Origin: Deltaproteobacteria bacterium
Lineage (GTDB): Bacteria; Myxococcota; JADLHZ01
DNA length: 64,000 nt
Assembly: GCA_020848545.1 (NCBI GenBank)
Contig: JADLHZ010000151.1
Span: 62,001-126,000 of the forward strand
Reading direction: 5' to 3'
In this document: in pieces, positions 44,308 through 52,524 of the stretch
Layout of the letters: each line of letters begins with the position of its first letter
How positions within the stretch are numbered: position 1 is the stretch's first letter
Position numbers and translations under genes: made by a program
The notes under the pieces: generated by a model
What the model saw: only the letters and a program-made list of their open reading frames with translations
Told to the model about the DNA's origin: nothing
The model's database searches: none

Positions 44308-46656
44308 TCACTGCCCCATGAACGCGAGGATCGCCGAGAGCACCTGCTCGCGCAGCAGAGAAGTCTCGAGGGCCTCGAAGGGAAAGCCGAAGACGACGAT
44401 CTTCGCCGCGCCGGTGAACGAAACCGCCGCCGTGCCGGCCGTTCCTCCGAGGTACGCGAGCTCCGCTTTGCCGCCCGCGGCCGGCGCGATGCGATCCGGA
44501 TAGGTAACGTCTAGGGTGCCCGGCGTGTTGAAGCCGAGCTCGGGGATCGCGGCGAAGAGCCCGCCGCTCACACCGGCCGCGTTCTTCGTGCCAGCGCTGT
44601 CCGCCACGTAGGTCAGATGCAGCACGTCCTTCGCGAACGCTTTGTCGGCGGCGGTGCCCTTGTTGTCCAAGTCCCACGCGAGCTCGGCGCCGGAGACGAA
44701 GAGGTGTACGCCGCTCGCGACCGCGCCGCTGATCTTCGCTTGCTCGTTCACATCGAGCGTCTCGTCCGCGGTCGACTCCTCGCCGAGCTCCCAGAGCACC
44801 GCGGCGTAGTCCGTGAGCGCGATCTCGCCGCTCTGCACACGCGCGTGGCTCGCGCTGTCGAAGCTGCGATCGCCGAGCGCGCGCGCGAAGGCCGCGATGA
44901 AGTCGTGACCGCGGCCGAGCGGATTCTCCGGCGCCGTCTTCCAACGATCGAAGCCGTCGACGACGAGGAGCGAGGGCTTCGTCAGGCGTGTGCTTGCCGC
45001 GAGCACCGTCGACGGCTCGCTCTCGCCGGCGCCGTTCGTGGCGACGACGCGCGCGTAGTAGGTCGTGCCGACGACGAGCTCGTCCGCGACGTGCTCGGTG
45101 ACGTTGCCGACGCGGCGGGCCTGCGCGCGATCCCAAGTGACGCCGTCATGCGAGAGCCAGAGGTCATAGCCCGTCGCGTTCGCGGCAGCGTCCCACGAAA
45201 AGCGCATGCGCCCGTCGCCGAGCGTCTGCGCCGCGCGCAAGGTGGGCATCGCGGGTCGGGCGCCGGCCGTACGCCGATCCTTCGCCACGGCGAGGACGAT
45301 CTTGTCGTGCGCGCTGCGCGTCGCGGCCACGTCGGTCACGTCGTTCATCAAGATCGAGAACGCGTAGCGGTGGCCGTCGTGGCGGTGAAAGAGCACGCCG
45401 GAGGTCGTGATGACGCCGTTGATCGTGCCAGTCTTGCCGTAGACGCGCCCGTTCGTGTCCGTGTCGAGCATGCGCGCATCGAGCGTGCCGATGACGCCGG
45501 CGATGCTCAGCGTGCGAACCCACGCTTGGCCCGCGGGCTGCTTCGCCATGTGCGCGATCAGTCCGACGATCTGCCGCGCGGTCACGCGGTTACTGTGAGA
45601 GAGGCCGCTGCCGTCGTGCAGCTGAAAGCCGGCCGTCGCGACGCCGATGCTCGTGAGCCATTGCTGCGCGGCGCTCGCCCCTTCGTCGTAGCTGCTGCCG
45701 CCAGCGAGCAGGTAGCCGTTGTGGCGCGCGAGCACGTCGGCGAACTCGTTGTGGCTGATCGTGTTCAGCGGGTGCGCCGCCGACAAGAGCGGGAGCGATC
45801 CGCGCTTGCCGATCGCGACGGCGCCCGGCGGCCGCTGAAAGCTCGGCGTCGTCTGCTCGCTCGCGATCGTGACGCCTTTGCCTTCGATCGCCGATGCGAC
45901 GAGCGCGGCGCCAAGCGAGCGCTCGTTGTCTTCGTCGTAGGTGCCGAACTGTTCACCTTGGACGAGATAATCGCCGGCGACCGTCAGCGTCCCGATCGAT
46001 CGCACGCCGGCCGCGTAGATCCGCTCGGCGAGGCGATCGGTCGCGTAGCCGGTCGACGGATAGAGCAGCGTCGACCACGTGAAGTCGTGCTCTCCGATGA
46101 TCGTCAGCTGCGCGACGTTGCCCGCGGGCGACGGCGTGGCGTTGCCCCACGCTTGCGCTTCGAGGCGGTGCTCGTCGCCGAGCATGTCGAAGGCGACGGC
46201 CGTCGTGAACAGCTTGGTGTTCGACGCGGGCTTCAACGGAAGATCCGCGGCGCGCTCGTAGACGACTTGGCCGTTGTCGAGATCGACGATGAGGATGCCG
46301 CTCGTGGCGCTGATGGGAGCGATCGCCGCGTCGACGGCGTTCTTGATGTTCGTGAGCGCGACCTGGCCGAACAAAGGCGGCGGGTCGACGACGGCGAATG
46401 GATCGCCGGTCGGCGCGGTCGGGCCCGTGGGACCGGTCGGGTTCGTCGGTCCGGTGGGCCCGGTGGGGTTCGAAGGTCCGCTCGGGCCGGAGGGGCCAGA
46501 AGGGCCCGTCGGACCGGTGGGGTCGCCAGGACCGGTCGGTCCGGTCGCGGTCGGTGTGAAGCTGTCGGAGGCGCTGCCCGGGGGCTTGTCGCAAGCGGAC
46601 GAGACCGGGCACACTGCCAGCACCACTGCGGCGAGCGTGCAGCGTCGAAACGACAT
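44308..46656 (-). CDS. PBP4-type D-Ala-D-Ala carboxypeptidase/endopeptidase lipoprotein with collagen-like linker
   Basis: A 782-aa protein from ATG 46656. Signal peptide with lipobox-like VSSAC (Cys22), then a collagen-like Gly-Pro-Thr/Ser linker (residues ~39-84, about 15 GPx-type triplets), then an S13 (DacB/PBP4) domain with SxxK as SNTK (S145-K148), SxN in LSHSNR, and KTG in YGKTGTING. Then comes an FN3-like module ([31 protein letters not shown]) and a C-terminal ~200-residue domain ([19 protein letters not shown]) of golvesin/DUF4350-like aspect. The enzyme should trim or cut peptidoglycan crosslinks, held at the envelope on a long spacer. The longer reading to 46887 adds only Arg/Pro-rich sequence. 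Confidence 0.85.
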   Translation of the reverse strand: MSFRRCTLAAVVLAVCPVSSACDKPPGSASDSFTPTATGPTGPGDPTGPTGPSGPSGPSGPSNPTGPTGPTNPTGPTGPTAPTGDPFAVVDPPPLFGQVALTNIKNAVDAAIAPISATSGILIVDLDNGQVVYERAADLPLKPASNTKLFTTAVAFDMLGDEHRLEAQAWGNATPSPAGNVAQLTIIGEHDFTWSTLLYPSTGYATDRLAERIYAAGVRSIGTLTVAGDYLVQGEQFGTYDEDNERSLGAALVASAIEGKGVTIASEQTTPSFQRPPGAVAIGKRGSLPLLSAAHPLNTISHNEFADVLARHNGYLLAGGSSYDEGASAAQQWLTSIGVATAGFQLHDGSGLSHSNRVTARQIVGLIAHMAKQPAGQAWVRTLSIAGVIGTLDARMLDTDTNGRVYGKTGTINGVITTSGVLFHRHDGHRYAFSILMNDVTDVAATRSAHDKIVLAVAKDRRTAGARPAMPTLRAAQTLGDGRMRFSWDAAANATGYDLWLSHDGVTWDRAQARRVGNVTEHVADELVVGTTYYARVVATNGAGESEPSTVLAASTRLTKPSLLVVDGFDRWKTAPENPLGRGHDFIAAFARALGDRSFDSASHARVQSGEIALTDYAAVLWELGEESTADETLDVNEQAKISGAVASGVHLFVSGAELAWDLDNKGTAADKAFAKDVLHLTYVADSAGTKNAAGVSGGLFAAIPELGFNTPGTLDVTYPDRIAPAAGGKAELAYLGGTAGTAAVSFTGAAKIVVFGFPFEALETSLLREQVLSAILAFMGQ

Positions 46657-46717
46657 TCGCCTGTCCTCCGCTCGGTGCCTGGGTATGCGCGGTATCGGCC
46701 AGCGGCGCCGCGGGTTG

Positions 46718-47230
46718 CTAGCCCTTGATGCCGAACGCGCGCAGAAAGGCCTGGGCGTCCATTCCCTCGATGCGAACGCCGTCGCTGGGAGCGCCGAAGA
46801 GCCAGGCGCGCACGGCGTCTTCCGCGCCCTGGATGCGAACGCGAGCATGCGGCGAAGGGCGCTCGGCGACGGCCAAGGACGCACCAAGGCCCGCGAGCTC
46901 GAAGGTGCGGCGCGGCGTCTCGATAGCGACGAGCACGCCGTCGAGGGTCCCCGTGACGTAGCGGCGCTTCAAGGAGAACACCGCCGACACGAGGTCGGTG
47001 CGCTCGCCGCGCCGTGGCCGATCCATCGTCCGCGCGCCGAAGCGGCCGAGCTCCAAGACCACGGGTTCGAGCGTGCGCCCGAGCTCGGTCAGCGCCCAGA
47101 GCTGCGCGTCTTGGGTCTGCTGGTGCTCGACGATGCCGCGCGCTGCGAGCTCCTTCAGGCGCTTGGCCAGCAGGTTCGTCGTGATGCCCGGGGTATCATG
47201 AAGTGAAGCATCAAAGGAGACCCCGTGCAC
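46718..47230 (-). CDS. HxlR-type winged-helix regulator, N-terminally truncated
   Basis: A 170-aa frame. [20 protein letters not shown] and [20 protein letters not shown] match the recognition helix and wing of HxlR regulators, and the C-terminus resembles the SCP2-like extension found in some ([23 protein letters not shown]). The first ~40 residues that normally precede (the KWTLLILRELL helix pair) are missing: upstream codons run straight into the divergent gene, whose ribosome site and start at 47225 overlap this start by 6 bases. It may therefore be a 5'-deleted remnant, or a functional short form. GTG start at 47230. Confidence 0.6.
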   Translation of the reverse strand: MHGVSFDASLHDTPGITTNLLAKRLKELAARGIVEHQQTQDAQLWALTELGRTLEPVVLELGRFGARTMDRPRRGERTDLVSAVFSLKRRYVTGTLDGVLVAIETPRRTFELAGLGASLAVAERPSPHARVRIQGAEDAVRAWLFGAPSDGVRIEGMDAQAFLRAFGIKG

Positions 47231-47755
47231 CCGAGCGCATCGCCCAACTTGACCTGGCTCTTCGCCGCCGTCGTCGCCCTCACCGCCGGCGGCTTCTTGG
47301 CGCTCGTCTGGCGCTACGACAGACCGTCGGTCGCAAAGGCGGCAGGCGGCTTGCTCGCTTGGTTCGTGGTCTTCGGTGCCGTGTCGTCGAGCGGCGTCCT
47401 CGCGCGCTTCGACGCCCGCCCGCCGCCGTTTGCGTTCGTCCTACTCTCGGTGCTCGGCGGCGGCGTGTGGCTCGGGCGCTCTTCGTTCCTGCAGCGGCTG
47501 CTGGCGAAGGCGCCGCTCTGGACGATCGTCCTTTATATGGGCTTCCGCCTCCCGCTCGAGCTCGTGATGCACCTGGCCGCGAGCGAAGGCACGATGCCGG
47601 TCGAGATGAGCTACTCGGGCTACAACTTCGACATCGTCACCGGCGCGAGCGCCATGGCCGTGGCGATCGCGCTGCGTCTGGGCGCGCCGCTCTGTTGGCC
47701 GCACTGGCGACGCATGTGGCGCTGTTCACTTGGTTTGCACGACAGGGTGCGCTAG
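47225..47755 (+). CDS. Small four-TM membrane protein, probably frameshifted near its end
   Basis: Starts at GTG 47225 with a good ribosome site (AAGGAG, 47214-47219). The 176-aa product has four hydrophobic segments (LTWLFAAVVALTAGGFLALV; GGLLAWFVVFGAVSSSGVLA; PLWTIVLYMGFRLPLELVMH; IVTGASAMAVAIALRLG). After LRLG the frame becomes Trp/Arg/Cys-rich. In another frame the same DNA reads RAALLAALATHVALFTWFAR and stops at 47767-47769, forming an ATGA overlap with the ankyrin gene start (47766). That tail is hydrophobic and the overlap is typical of this genome, so I suspect a one-base frameshift near 47675-47690; the intact gene would end at 47769. No function assigned. Confidence 0.65.
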   Translation: MHPSASPNLTWLFAAVVALTAGGFLALVWRYDRPSVAKAAGGLLAWFVVFGAVSSSGVLARFDARPPPFAFVLLSVLGGGVWLGRSSFLQRLLAKAPLWTIVLYMGFRLPLELVMHLAASEGTMPVEMSYSGYNFDIVTGASAMAVAIALRLGAPLCWPHWRRMWRCSLGLHDRVR

Positions 47756-47765
47756 GGCGCCGCGC

Positions 47766-48530
47766 ATGAACGAGCCCAGCACGGACACCTCGCAGATCCT
47801 CGACGCCTTCACGCAACGCCGCGACGACCTCATCCTCGTCGCCGTCCAACAGGGGCTCGACCCCGACGCGATCTTGAACGGCGCGTCGTTGCTCTCGCTC
47901 GCCTGCGCGTCGGAGCGGTGGCCGCTCGTGCGCGGGCTGCTCGTGCTCGGCGCGAACCCGAGCGGCGCAGACAAGGAAGACATGGCGCCGCTCCACTGGG
48001 CGATCAACAAGAACACGCTGCCGATGGCCACGCTCCTGCTCGAGCAAGGCGCCGACATCGAGAGGAAGGATCGCCACTACGAGCGTTCGCCCTTGTGGAA
48101 CGCGGCGGCGAAGTGCGGCGAGGCGATGGTGCGCATGTTGGTCGACCGCGGGGCGGACTTGCTCTCGCGCGATCGCGAGGGTGCGTACCCGCTGCACGGC
48201 GCGGTGCTCTATGAGAACCCGAGCGGCGCGCGGGCGCTGGCGCCGCTGATGACCACCGTCGACGTGCGCGACGCGCAGGGGATCACGCCGCTGCAGCTCG
48301 CGATCGCGTTGCTCGAAGAGTCGGCGCCGGACGGGCCGCTCCCAGAGATCGCCGCCATCCTGCGCGAGCATGGCGCGAACGCGGAGGCCGAGATCGTGCC
48401 GGACGAAGCGTTTCGGCGCGCGCAGTACAGCCGCATCGTCGCTAACATGAAGGCGGCGGCGCCAGGCTGGGAGCCGAGCGCGGAGCAGATCGAAGCCGGC
48501 TTTCGCGAGATGTATCCGCAGGCCGACTGA
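47766..48530 (+). CDS. Ankyrin-repeat protein
   Basis: A 254-aa protein from ATG 47766. Four to five ankyrin repeats are readable: GASLLSLACASERWPLVRGL, MAPLHWAINKNTLPMATLLL, RSPLWNAAAKCGEAMVRMLV, GAYPLHGAVLYENPSGARAL and GITPLQLAIALLEESAPDGP, each with the TPLH/A-like turn. No signal peptide or catalytic motif, so a cytoplasmic protein-binding role is inferred. Its start overlaps the alternative-frame stop of the membrane protein upstream (ATGA), suggesting coupling. The TGA at 48528-48530 abuts the hexanucleotide microsatellite. Confidence 0.85.
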   Translation: MNEPSTDTSQILDAFTQRRDDLILVAVQQGLDPDAILNGASLLSLACASERWPLVRGLLVLGANPSGADKEDMAPLHWAINKNTLPMATLLLEQGADIERKDRHYERSPLWNAAAKCGEAMVRMLVDRGADLLSRDREGAYPLHGAVLYENPSGARALAPLMTTVDVRDAQGITPLQLAIALLEESAPDGPLPEIAAILREHGANAEAEIVPDEAFRRAQYSRIVANMKAAAPGWEPSAEQIEAGFREMYPQAD

Positions 48531-48737
48531 TCGCCATCGCCATCGCCATCGCCATCGCCATCGCCATCGCCATCGCCATCGCCATCGCCATCGCCATCGC
48601 CATCGCCATCGCCATCGCCATCGCCATCGCCATCGTCATCGCCATCGTCATCGCCATCGTCATCGCCATCGTCATCGCCATCGTCATCGCCATCGTCATC
48701 GCCATCGTCATCGCCATCGCCATCGCCATCGCCATCG
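48531..48737. repeat. Hexanucleotide microsatellite (ATCGCC)n with alternating ATCGTC variant
   Basis: About 34 tandem hexamers fill the gap between the ankyrin gene and the next membrane protein. From 48531 to about 48633 the unit is uniform ATCGCC; from about 48634 to 48713 it alternates ATCGTC-ATCGCC, a 12-base higher-order unit; the end is uniform again. The opposite strand is open as Gly-Asp/Met-Ala dipeptide repeats, which I take as incidental. Confidence 0.97.
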
Positions 48738-48746
48738 TCTACGCTC

Positions 48747-49436
48747 ATGGCTGTGGACGATCGAACCATCCGCCGCCGCTTTGTCTGGCTCGCGCTCGTG
48801 CTCGGCGTGGAGATCGGCGCGCTCATCGCGTTTCTCTTGCCGTGGGCCGCGGTGTTCTTCGGCGCCTTCATGGTGTTCCTCTTCACGCACGACGCCGGCC
48901 GCACCCTCGATCGCTCGCCGCGGGCGGTGCACCTCGTGCGCGCGCGCTCGCTGGCGAAGATGTTCTACGTGACGCCGGCGTTCGCTGCGGCCCGCGCGCT
49001 CGCTGCCGAGCTCGAAGCGCCGCGCCACGTCGAGCGCGCACGGGCCGATCGCTTCTTCGCCGCCGACGACCTCGATGAACGGCAGTGGCTGGCGCTCGCG
49101 AAGGCGTATGCTGCGATCGCGTCCGGCCGCGACTCGGCGATCGTCTGCTTCCTGCTCGCGATGCTCGGCGCCATCGCGCTCCCCGGGACGCGCGCGGGAG
49201 CGAGCGCGATCATGGGCGTCGGCATCGTGTTCATCGCGAGCCTCGTCGCGATGGTTTGCGGCGGCGTGGCGATGCGCTGCTTGCGGGTGCCGACGCGGCG
49301 ACGCGTGATCGCGGCGATGGTGTTCACGGCGGTGTACTTGGTGCTGCCGCCCTTCCACACGGCGCTCGGCGTGGTCGCGCTCGTGCGACTGCGCAGCGTC
49401 AGAACCCCGCGCCGATCCGCAGCATCTGCAAGCTGA
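48747..49436 (+). CDS. Uncharacterised membrane protein
   Basis: A 229-aa protein beginning 9 bases after the microsatellite. Two N-terminal TM segments (FVWLALVLGVEIGALIAFLL; AVFFGAFMVFLFT), a ~70-residue basic cytoplasmic-type loop (ARSLAKMFYVTPAFAAARAL; LDERQWLALAKAYAA), then three more TM segments (AIVCFLLAMLGAIALPG; IMGVGIVFIASLVAMVCGG; VIAAMVFTAVYLVLPPF). No family recognised. There is no ribosome site; the bases before ATG 48747 are the end of the repeat, so repeat length could influence expression. Confidence 0.65.
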   Translation: MAVDDRTIRRRFVWLALVLGVEIGALIAFLLPWAAVFFGAFMVFLFTHDAGRTLDRSPRAVHLVRARSLAKMFYVTPAFAAARALAAELEAPRHVERARADRFFAADDLDERQWLALAKAYAAIASGRDSAIVCFLLAMLGAIALPGTRAGASAIMGVGIVFIASLVAMVCGGVAMRCLRVPTRRRVIAAMVFTAVYLVLPPFHTALGVVALVRLRSVRTPRRSAASAS

Positions 49437-49447
49437 CGCAAGAACGC

Positions 49448-49604
49448 GTGGACGTTCCCGTGCAGGAGCACGAGCTGCACGAGCAGGAGCACGCATCCGA
49501 GCACGAGCCGGAGGATCGTGGACGGCGACAATACGTCCACGCTTTTGTCCTTCACGTGCTCGTCGATCTGCTCGTGCTCCTGCTCGGGAACGGGACCGTC
49601 CACG
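49448..49604. repeat. Imperfect long inverted repeat
   Basis: The left arm begins GTGGACGTTCCCGTGCAGG and is rich in AGGAGCACGAG units; the right arm ends GCTCGGGAACGGGACCGTCCAC and is rich in CTCGTGCTCCTGCTC. Arms are ~45 bases each, with a smaller nested GTGGAC/GTCCAC pair (49517-49540) in the centre. It could fold as a cruciform or a large RNA hairpin downstream of the membrane protein gene. Confidence 0.7.
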
Positions 49605-49708
49605 CGTCAGCGGGAAAAACGGCGGGGATCCTTGTCTTCGACTCGGCTCGCAATTAGCTCACATCACTCGCGGCGGCGGATGCAGCCGCCAAGAACATTC
49701 GCCCAATC

Positions 49709-49758
49709 GGCGTGCGAGTCTGCACGCCGACGGAGCGCAGCGACGCGGGCGAAAGCCC
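49709..49758 (+). promoter_or_regulatory. Hairpin leader of the fadB-type gene
   Basis: Two perfect stems, GGCGTGC-GAGTCT-GCACGCC (49709-49728) and GGGC-GAAA-GCCC (49747-49758, a GNRA tetraloop), lie just upstream of the AGGAGA ribosome site (49761-49766). The second stem is followed by ACAGGAG, as is the hairpin before the thiolase gene. Confidence 0.5.
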
Positions 49759-49773
49759 ACAGGAGACGCAGCC

Positions 49774-52155
49774 ATGGCAGAACAGACGATCAAGAAAGTC
49801 GCAGTCCTCGGCGCCGGAGTCATGGGCTCGGGCATCGCCGCTCACGTCGCCAACGCGGGCATTCCGGTGCTCTTGCTCGACATCGTGCCGCCGAACCTCA
49901 CCGAGGCCGAAAAGGGCCAACGCTCCGCGCGCAATCGCTTCTCCGCGGGCTCGCTCGAAAAGGCGCTGAAGCAAAAGCCGGCGCCGTTCTTTCACGCGCG
50001 CAACGCCGAGCTCGTCGAGATCGGCAACTTCGACGACGATCTCGCGCGCATCGCCGAGTGCGACTGGGTGGTCGAGGTCGTCAAAGAAGATCTCGCGGTG
50101 AAGAAGGCGCTCTTCGAGAAGATCGACAAAGTGCGCAAGCCCGGCACGTTGATCACCTCGAACACGAGCGGCATTCCGCTGGCGAAGTTGATCGAAGGCC
50201 GCTCGCAGGACTTCCGGAAAAACTTCTTTATCACGCACTTCTTCAACCCGGTCCGCTACATGAAGCTCTTGGAGCTCGTGACCGGCGGCGAGACCGATCA
50301 AAACGCCGTCAAAGCGTTTCACCACTTCGGCGAAGAGCGGCTCGGCAAGGGCGTCGTCTACGGTAAAGACACGCCGAACTTCGTGGCGAACCGCATCGGC
50401 ATCTTCGGCATGATGTACGCGATCCACGAGATGATGCGCCAAGGCCTCTCGATCGAGGAAGTCGACGCCATCGTCGGCCCGCCGCTCGGCCGTCCGAAGA
50501 GCGCCGCGTTTCGCACCGCAGACATCGTCGGCCTCGACACCTTCGCGCACGTCGCGCGCAACTGTTTCGACTTGCTGCCGAACGATCCGCAACGCGATGT
50601 CTTCAAGATCCCCGAGTTCATCGACAAGCTCATCGCGGCCGGCAAGCTCGGCGACAAGACGAAGGGCGGCTTCTACGAAAAAACGAAAAACGGCCTCGTC
50701 GCCCTCGACTGGAAGAGCGGCACTTGGAAGCCGCAAGAGAAGGTGCGCATCGATTCACTAGGGGTGGCAAAAAACACCGAAGAGCTCGACGCGCGCATGA
50801 AGGTCGTCGTCAACGCGAGCGACAAGGCCGGAAAATACGCGTGGCCAGTGATGGCGCAAACGCTCGTCTACTCCGCGAATCGCCTGGGCGAGATCGCCGA
50901 CGACGTGCGCGCGATCGATCAAGGCATGCAGTGGGGCTTCAACTGGGAGAAGGGCCCGTTCCAATCGTGGGACGCCATTGGCGTGCCGGAGTCCGTCGAG
51001 CGCATGAAGAAAGACGGCATCCAGGTGCCGGCGTGGGTCACCGAGATGCTCGCCACGGGCTGTAAGAGCTTTTACAAGAGCGAAGGCGGCAAGGACTTCT
51101 ACTACGACCCGAAGAAGAAAGGGTACATCGCGATCAGCGAGAAGCCGCGCGAGCTGCGCTACGCCGCGCTGAAGGCCGACAAGAAGCGCGTGGTCAAGGA
51201 CAACTACGGCGCGTCGCTCGTCGACCTCGGCGACAGCGTGCTCGGCCTCGAGTTCCACACGAAGATGAACGCGCTCGACGCCGACATCATCTCGCTGCTC
51301 AACGACGGCATCGACGAAGCGGAGAAGAACTGGAAGGCGCTCGTCGTCGCCAACGACGGCGAGCACTTCTCGGCCGGCGCGAACTTGATGCTCGTGTTCT
51401 TGGAGTCGCAGAACAAGAACTGGGACGGCCTGAAGACGATGGTGAAGGGCCTGCAAAGCGCGGCGATGCGCATGCGCCAAAGCAACATCCCGGTCGTCAC
51501 GGCGCCGTTCGGCATGGCGCTCGGCGGCGGCTGCGAAGTGGCGATGGCCGCCGACGCGATGCGCGCGCACGGCGAGCTCTACATGGGCCTCGTCGAAGTC
51601 GGCGTCGGCCTGATTCCCGCGGGCAGCGGCACGAAGGAGCTCCTCTGCCGCACGCTCGAGCGCATCCCGGACGGCATGGACGTCGATCTCTTGCCGTGGG
51701 TGGGCCGCGCCTTCGAAGCGATCGCGTTGGCCAAGGTGTCGACGAGCGCGGAAGAGGCGAAGTCGATTGGCTTCTTGAACGCCCGCGACGGCATCACCAT
51801 GCACCGCGATCACTTGTTGCACGACGCCAAGCACACGGCGCTCGGCCTCGCCAACGCGGGCTATCGCAAGCCGGCGCTGCGCAAAGTGAAGGCGATGGGC
51901 CGCGGCGGCTTTGCGGCGTTGAAGACGATGGTCATCAACTTGGTCGAAGCCGGACGCGCGTCCGAGCACGACGCGAAGATCGCCATCCACGTGGCCCGGA
52001 TTCTCACCGGCGGCGACGTGGCACCGGGCTCGCTGGTCACCGAGCAACACTTGCTCGACCTCGAGTGCGAAGCCTTCCTGTCTCTGTGCGGCGAAGAGAA
52101 GTCGCTCGCGCGCATTCAGGCGATGCTCACGACCGGAAAGCCGCTGAGGAATTAA
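49774..52155 (+). CDS. 3-hydroxyacyl-CoA dehydrogenase / enoyl-CoA hydratase (beta-oxidation, FadB/FadJ-type)
   Basis: A 793-aa bifunctional enzyme. The N-terminal NAD-binding dehydrogenase comes first (KVAVLGAGVMGSGIAAHVAN, residues ~8-27; TSNTSGIPLAKL; FFNPVRYMKLLELV), then the 3HCDH C-terminal domains (KDTPNFVANRIG; TKGGFYEKTKNG), and a C-terminal crotonase domain (ALVVANDGEHFSAGANLML; FGMALGGGCEVAMAADAM). This HAD-first, ECH-last order is the reverse of E. coli FadB and common in other bacteria. It hydrates enoyl-CoA and oxidises the 3-hydroxyacyl-CoA to 3-ketoacyl-CoA, which the thiolase at 52554 would cleave. Ribosome site AGGAGA; structured leader. Confidence 0.95.
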   Translation: MAEQTIKKVAVLGAGVMGSGIAAHVANAGIPVLLLDIVPPNLTEAEKGQRSARNRFSAGSLEKALKQKPAPFFHARNAELVEIGNFDDDLARIAECDWVVEVVKEDLAVKKALFEKIDKVRKPGTLITSNTSGIPLAKLIEGRSQDFRKNFFITHFFNPVRYMKLLELVTGGETDQNAVKAFHHFGEERLGKGVVYGKDTPNFVANRIGIFGMMYAIHEMMRQGLSIEEVDAIVGPPLGRPKSAAFRTADIVGLDTFAHVARNCFDLLPNDPQRDVFKIPEFIDKLIAAGKLGDKTKGGFYEKTKNGLVALDWKSGTWKPQEKVRIDSLGVAKNTEELDARMKVVVNASDKAGKYAWPVMAQTLVYSANRLGEIADDVRAIDQGMQWGFNWEKGPFQSWDAIGVPESVERMKKDGIQVPAWVTEMLATGCKSFYKSEGGKDFYYDPKKKGYIAISEKPRELRYAALKADKKRVVKDNYGASLVDLGDSVLGLEFHTKMNALDADIISLLNDGIDEAEKNWKALVVANDGEHFSAGANLMLVFLESQNKNWDGLKTMVKGLQSAAMRMRQSNIPVVTAPFGMALGGGCEVAMAADAMRAHGELYMGLVEVGVGLIPAGSGTKELLCRTLERIPDGMDVDLLPWVGRAFEAIALAKVSTSAEEAKSIGFLNARDGITMHRDHLLHDAKHTALGLANAGYRKPALRKVKAMGRGGFAALKTMVINLVEAGRASEHDAKIAIHVARILTGGDVAPGSLVTEQHLLDLECEAFLSLCGEEKSLARIQAMLTTGKPLRN

Positions 52156-52264
52156 AAAGGTCCCAGGGACCATTTTCGCGGGACTCAGCCCGCAAGTGCC
52201 CGGGCATGCCATCCATCCTCGGGACGAAACGGAGTGCTTGAAAATGGTCCCTGGGACCTTTTTC
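52156..52264. repeat. Perfect 24-bp inverted pair of a GGTCCCTGGGACC REP-like element
   Basis: AAAAAGGTCCCAGGGACC at 52156-52173 runs on as ATTTTC, and its exact reverse complement, beginning GAAAATGGTCCCTGGGACC, lies at 52240-52263. Each copy is itself palindromic (GGTCCCTGGGACC). The loop between them is ~60 bases. This two-REP inverted layout is that of a REPIN-like element; the RAYT at 37172 is a possible driver. Confidence 0.85.
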
Positions 52265-52519
52265 GTCGTCCAGGAAGATCGCCTGCTATTTCGGCTCGAA
52301 CAAGGACCGGGCCTCTTGCGATCGGCATCTAAGAAGAATCCGCAGGACCAGGACTGCGGGTTCGCGCACGGCGAGTCGCTGAGCACGAAGACCGAGGCCT
52401 TGGTCTTCGCAGCGGCGCAAAAGGCGCGGGATTGGGACAATTTCGTATTCAAATTGAAGCTCGAAGGCTTCGATGTGCGTGAAGGTGGTACGGTAAAGCT
52501 GCCGACCGGAAAGCTGTAG
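52244..52519 (+). CDS. Small uncharacterised protein whose start lies in the REP element
   Basis: A 91-aa frame from ATG 52244 (MVPGTFFVVQEDRLLFRLEQ). GGAG at 52231-52234 is 9 bases upstream, a plausible ribosome site; a longer reading to ATG 52196 exists. The latter half looks like ordinary protein (TEALVFAAAQKARDWDNFVF then KLKLEGFDVREGGTVKLPTG). No family recognised. It ends 34 bases before the thiolase and shares its strand. The first five codons come from the REP-like repeat, so either the insertion replaced an older 5' end or the ORF is fortuitous. Confidence 0.4.
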   Translation: MVPGTFFVVQEDRLLFRLEQGPGLLRSASKKNPQDQDCGFAHGESLSTKTEALVFAAAQKARDWDNFVFKLKLEGFDVREGGTVKLPTGKL

Positions 52520-52524
52520 AAACG

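Larger units (their letters stand above)
49437..49773. other. 337-bp non-coding, strongly structured region before the fadB-type gene
   Basis: No gene that I trust. It holds a large imperfect inverted repeat (49448-49604) and then three short hairpins leading to the ribosome site of the next gene: GGCGGC/GCCGCC (49672-49690), GGCGTGC/GCACGCC (49709-49728) and GGGC-GAAA-GCCC (49747-49758). A minus-strand frame with a TM-like stretch (ILRLVLGCVLLLVQLVLL) exists at 49604, but it is built from the inverted repeat. Confidence 0.65.

Noticed and set aside
46420-46560. GGTCCGGT-rich stretch as further copies of the CCCCGGTCC element
   Set aside because: These are Gly-Pro-Thr/Ser codons of the collagen-like linker; they lack the CTTTTCG or AAAAT flanks of the element.
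48209-48904. Minus-strand ORF of Gly-Asp / Asp-Asp-Gly repeats over the microsatellite
   Set aside because: It is produced by the ATCGCC tandem DNA repeat, which is open in several frames on both strands; no ribosome site, and flanking sequence in that frame is antisense to two better-supported genes.
48965-49603. Minus-strand ORF with a TM-like stretch (ILRLVLGCVLLLVQLVLL)
   Set aside because: The hydrophobic part is encoded by the inverted repeat of CTCGTGCTCC units, and the rest is antisense to the 48747 membrane gene.
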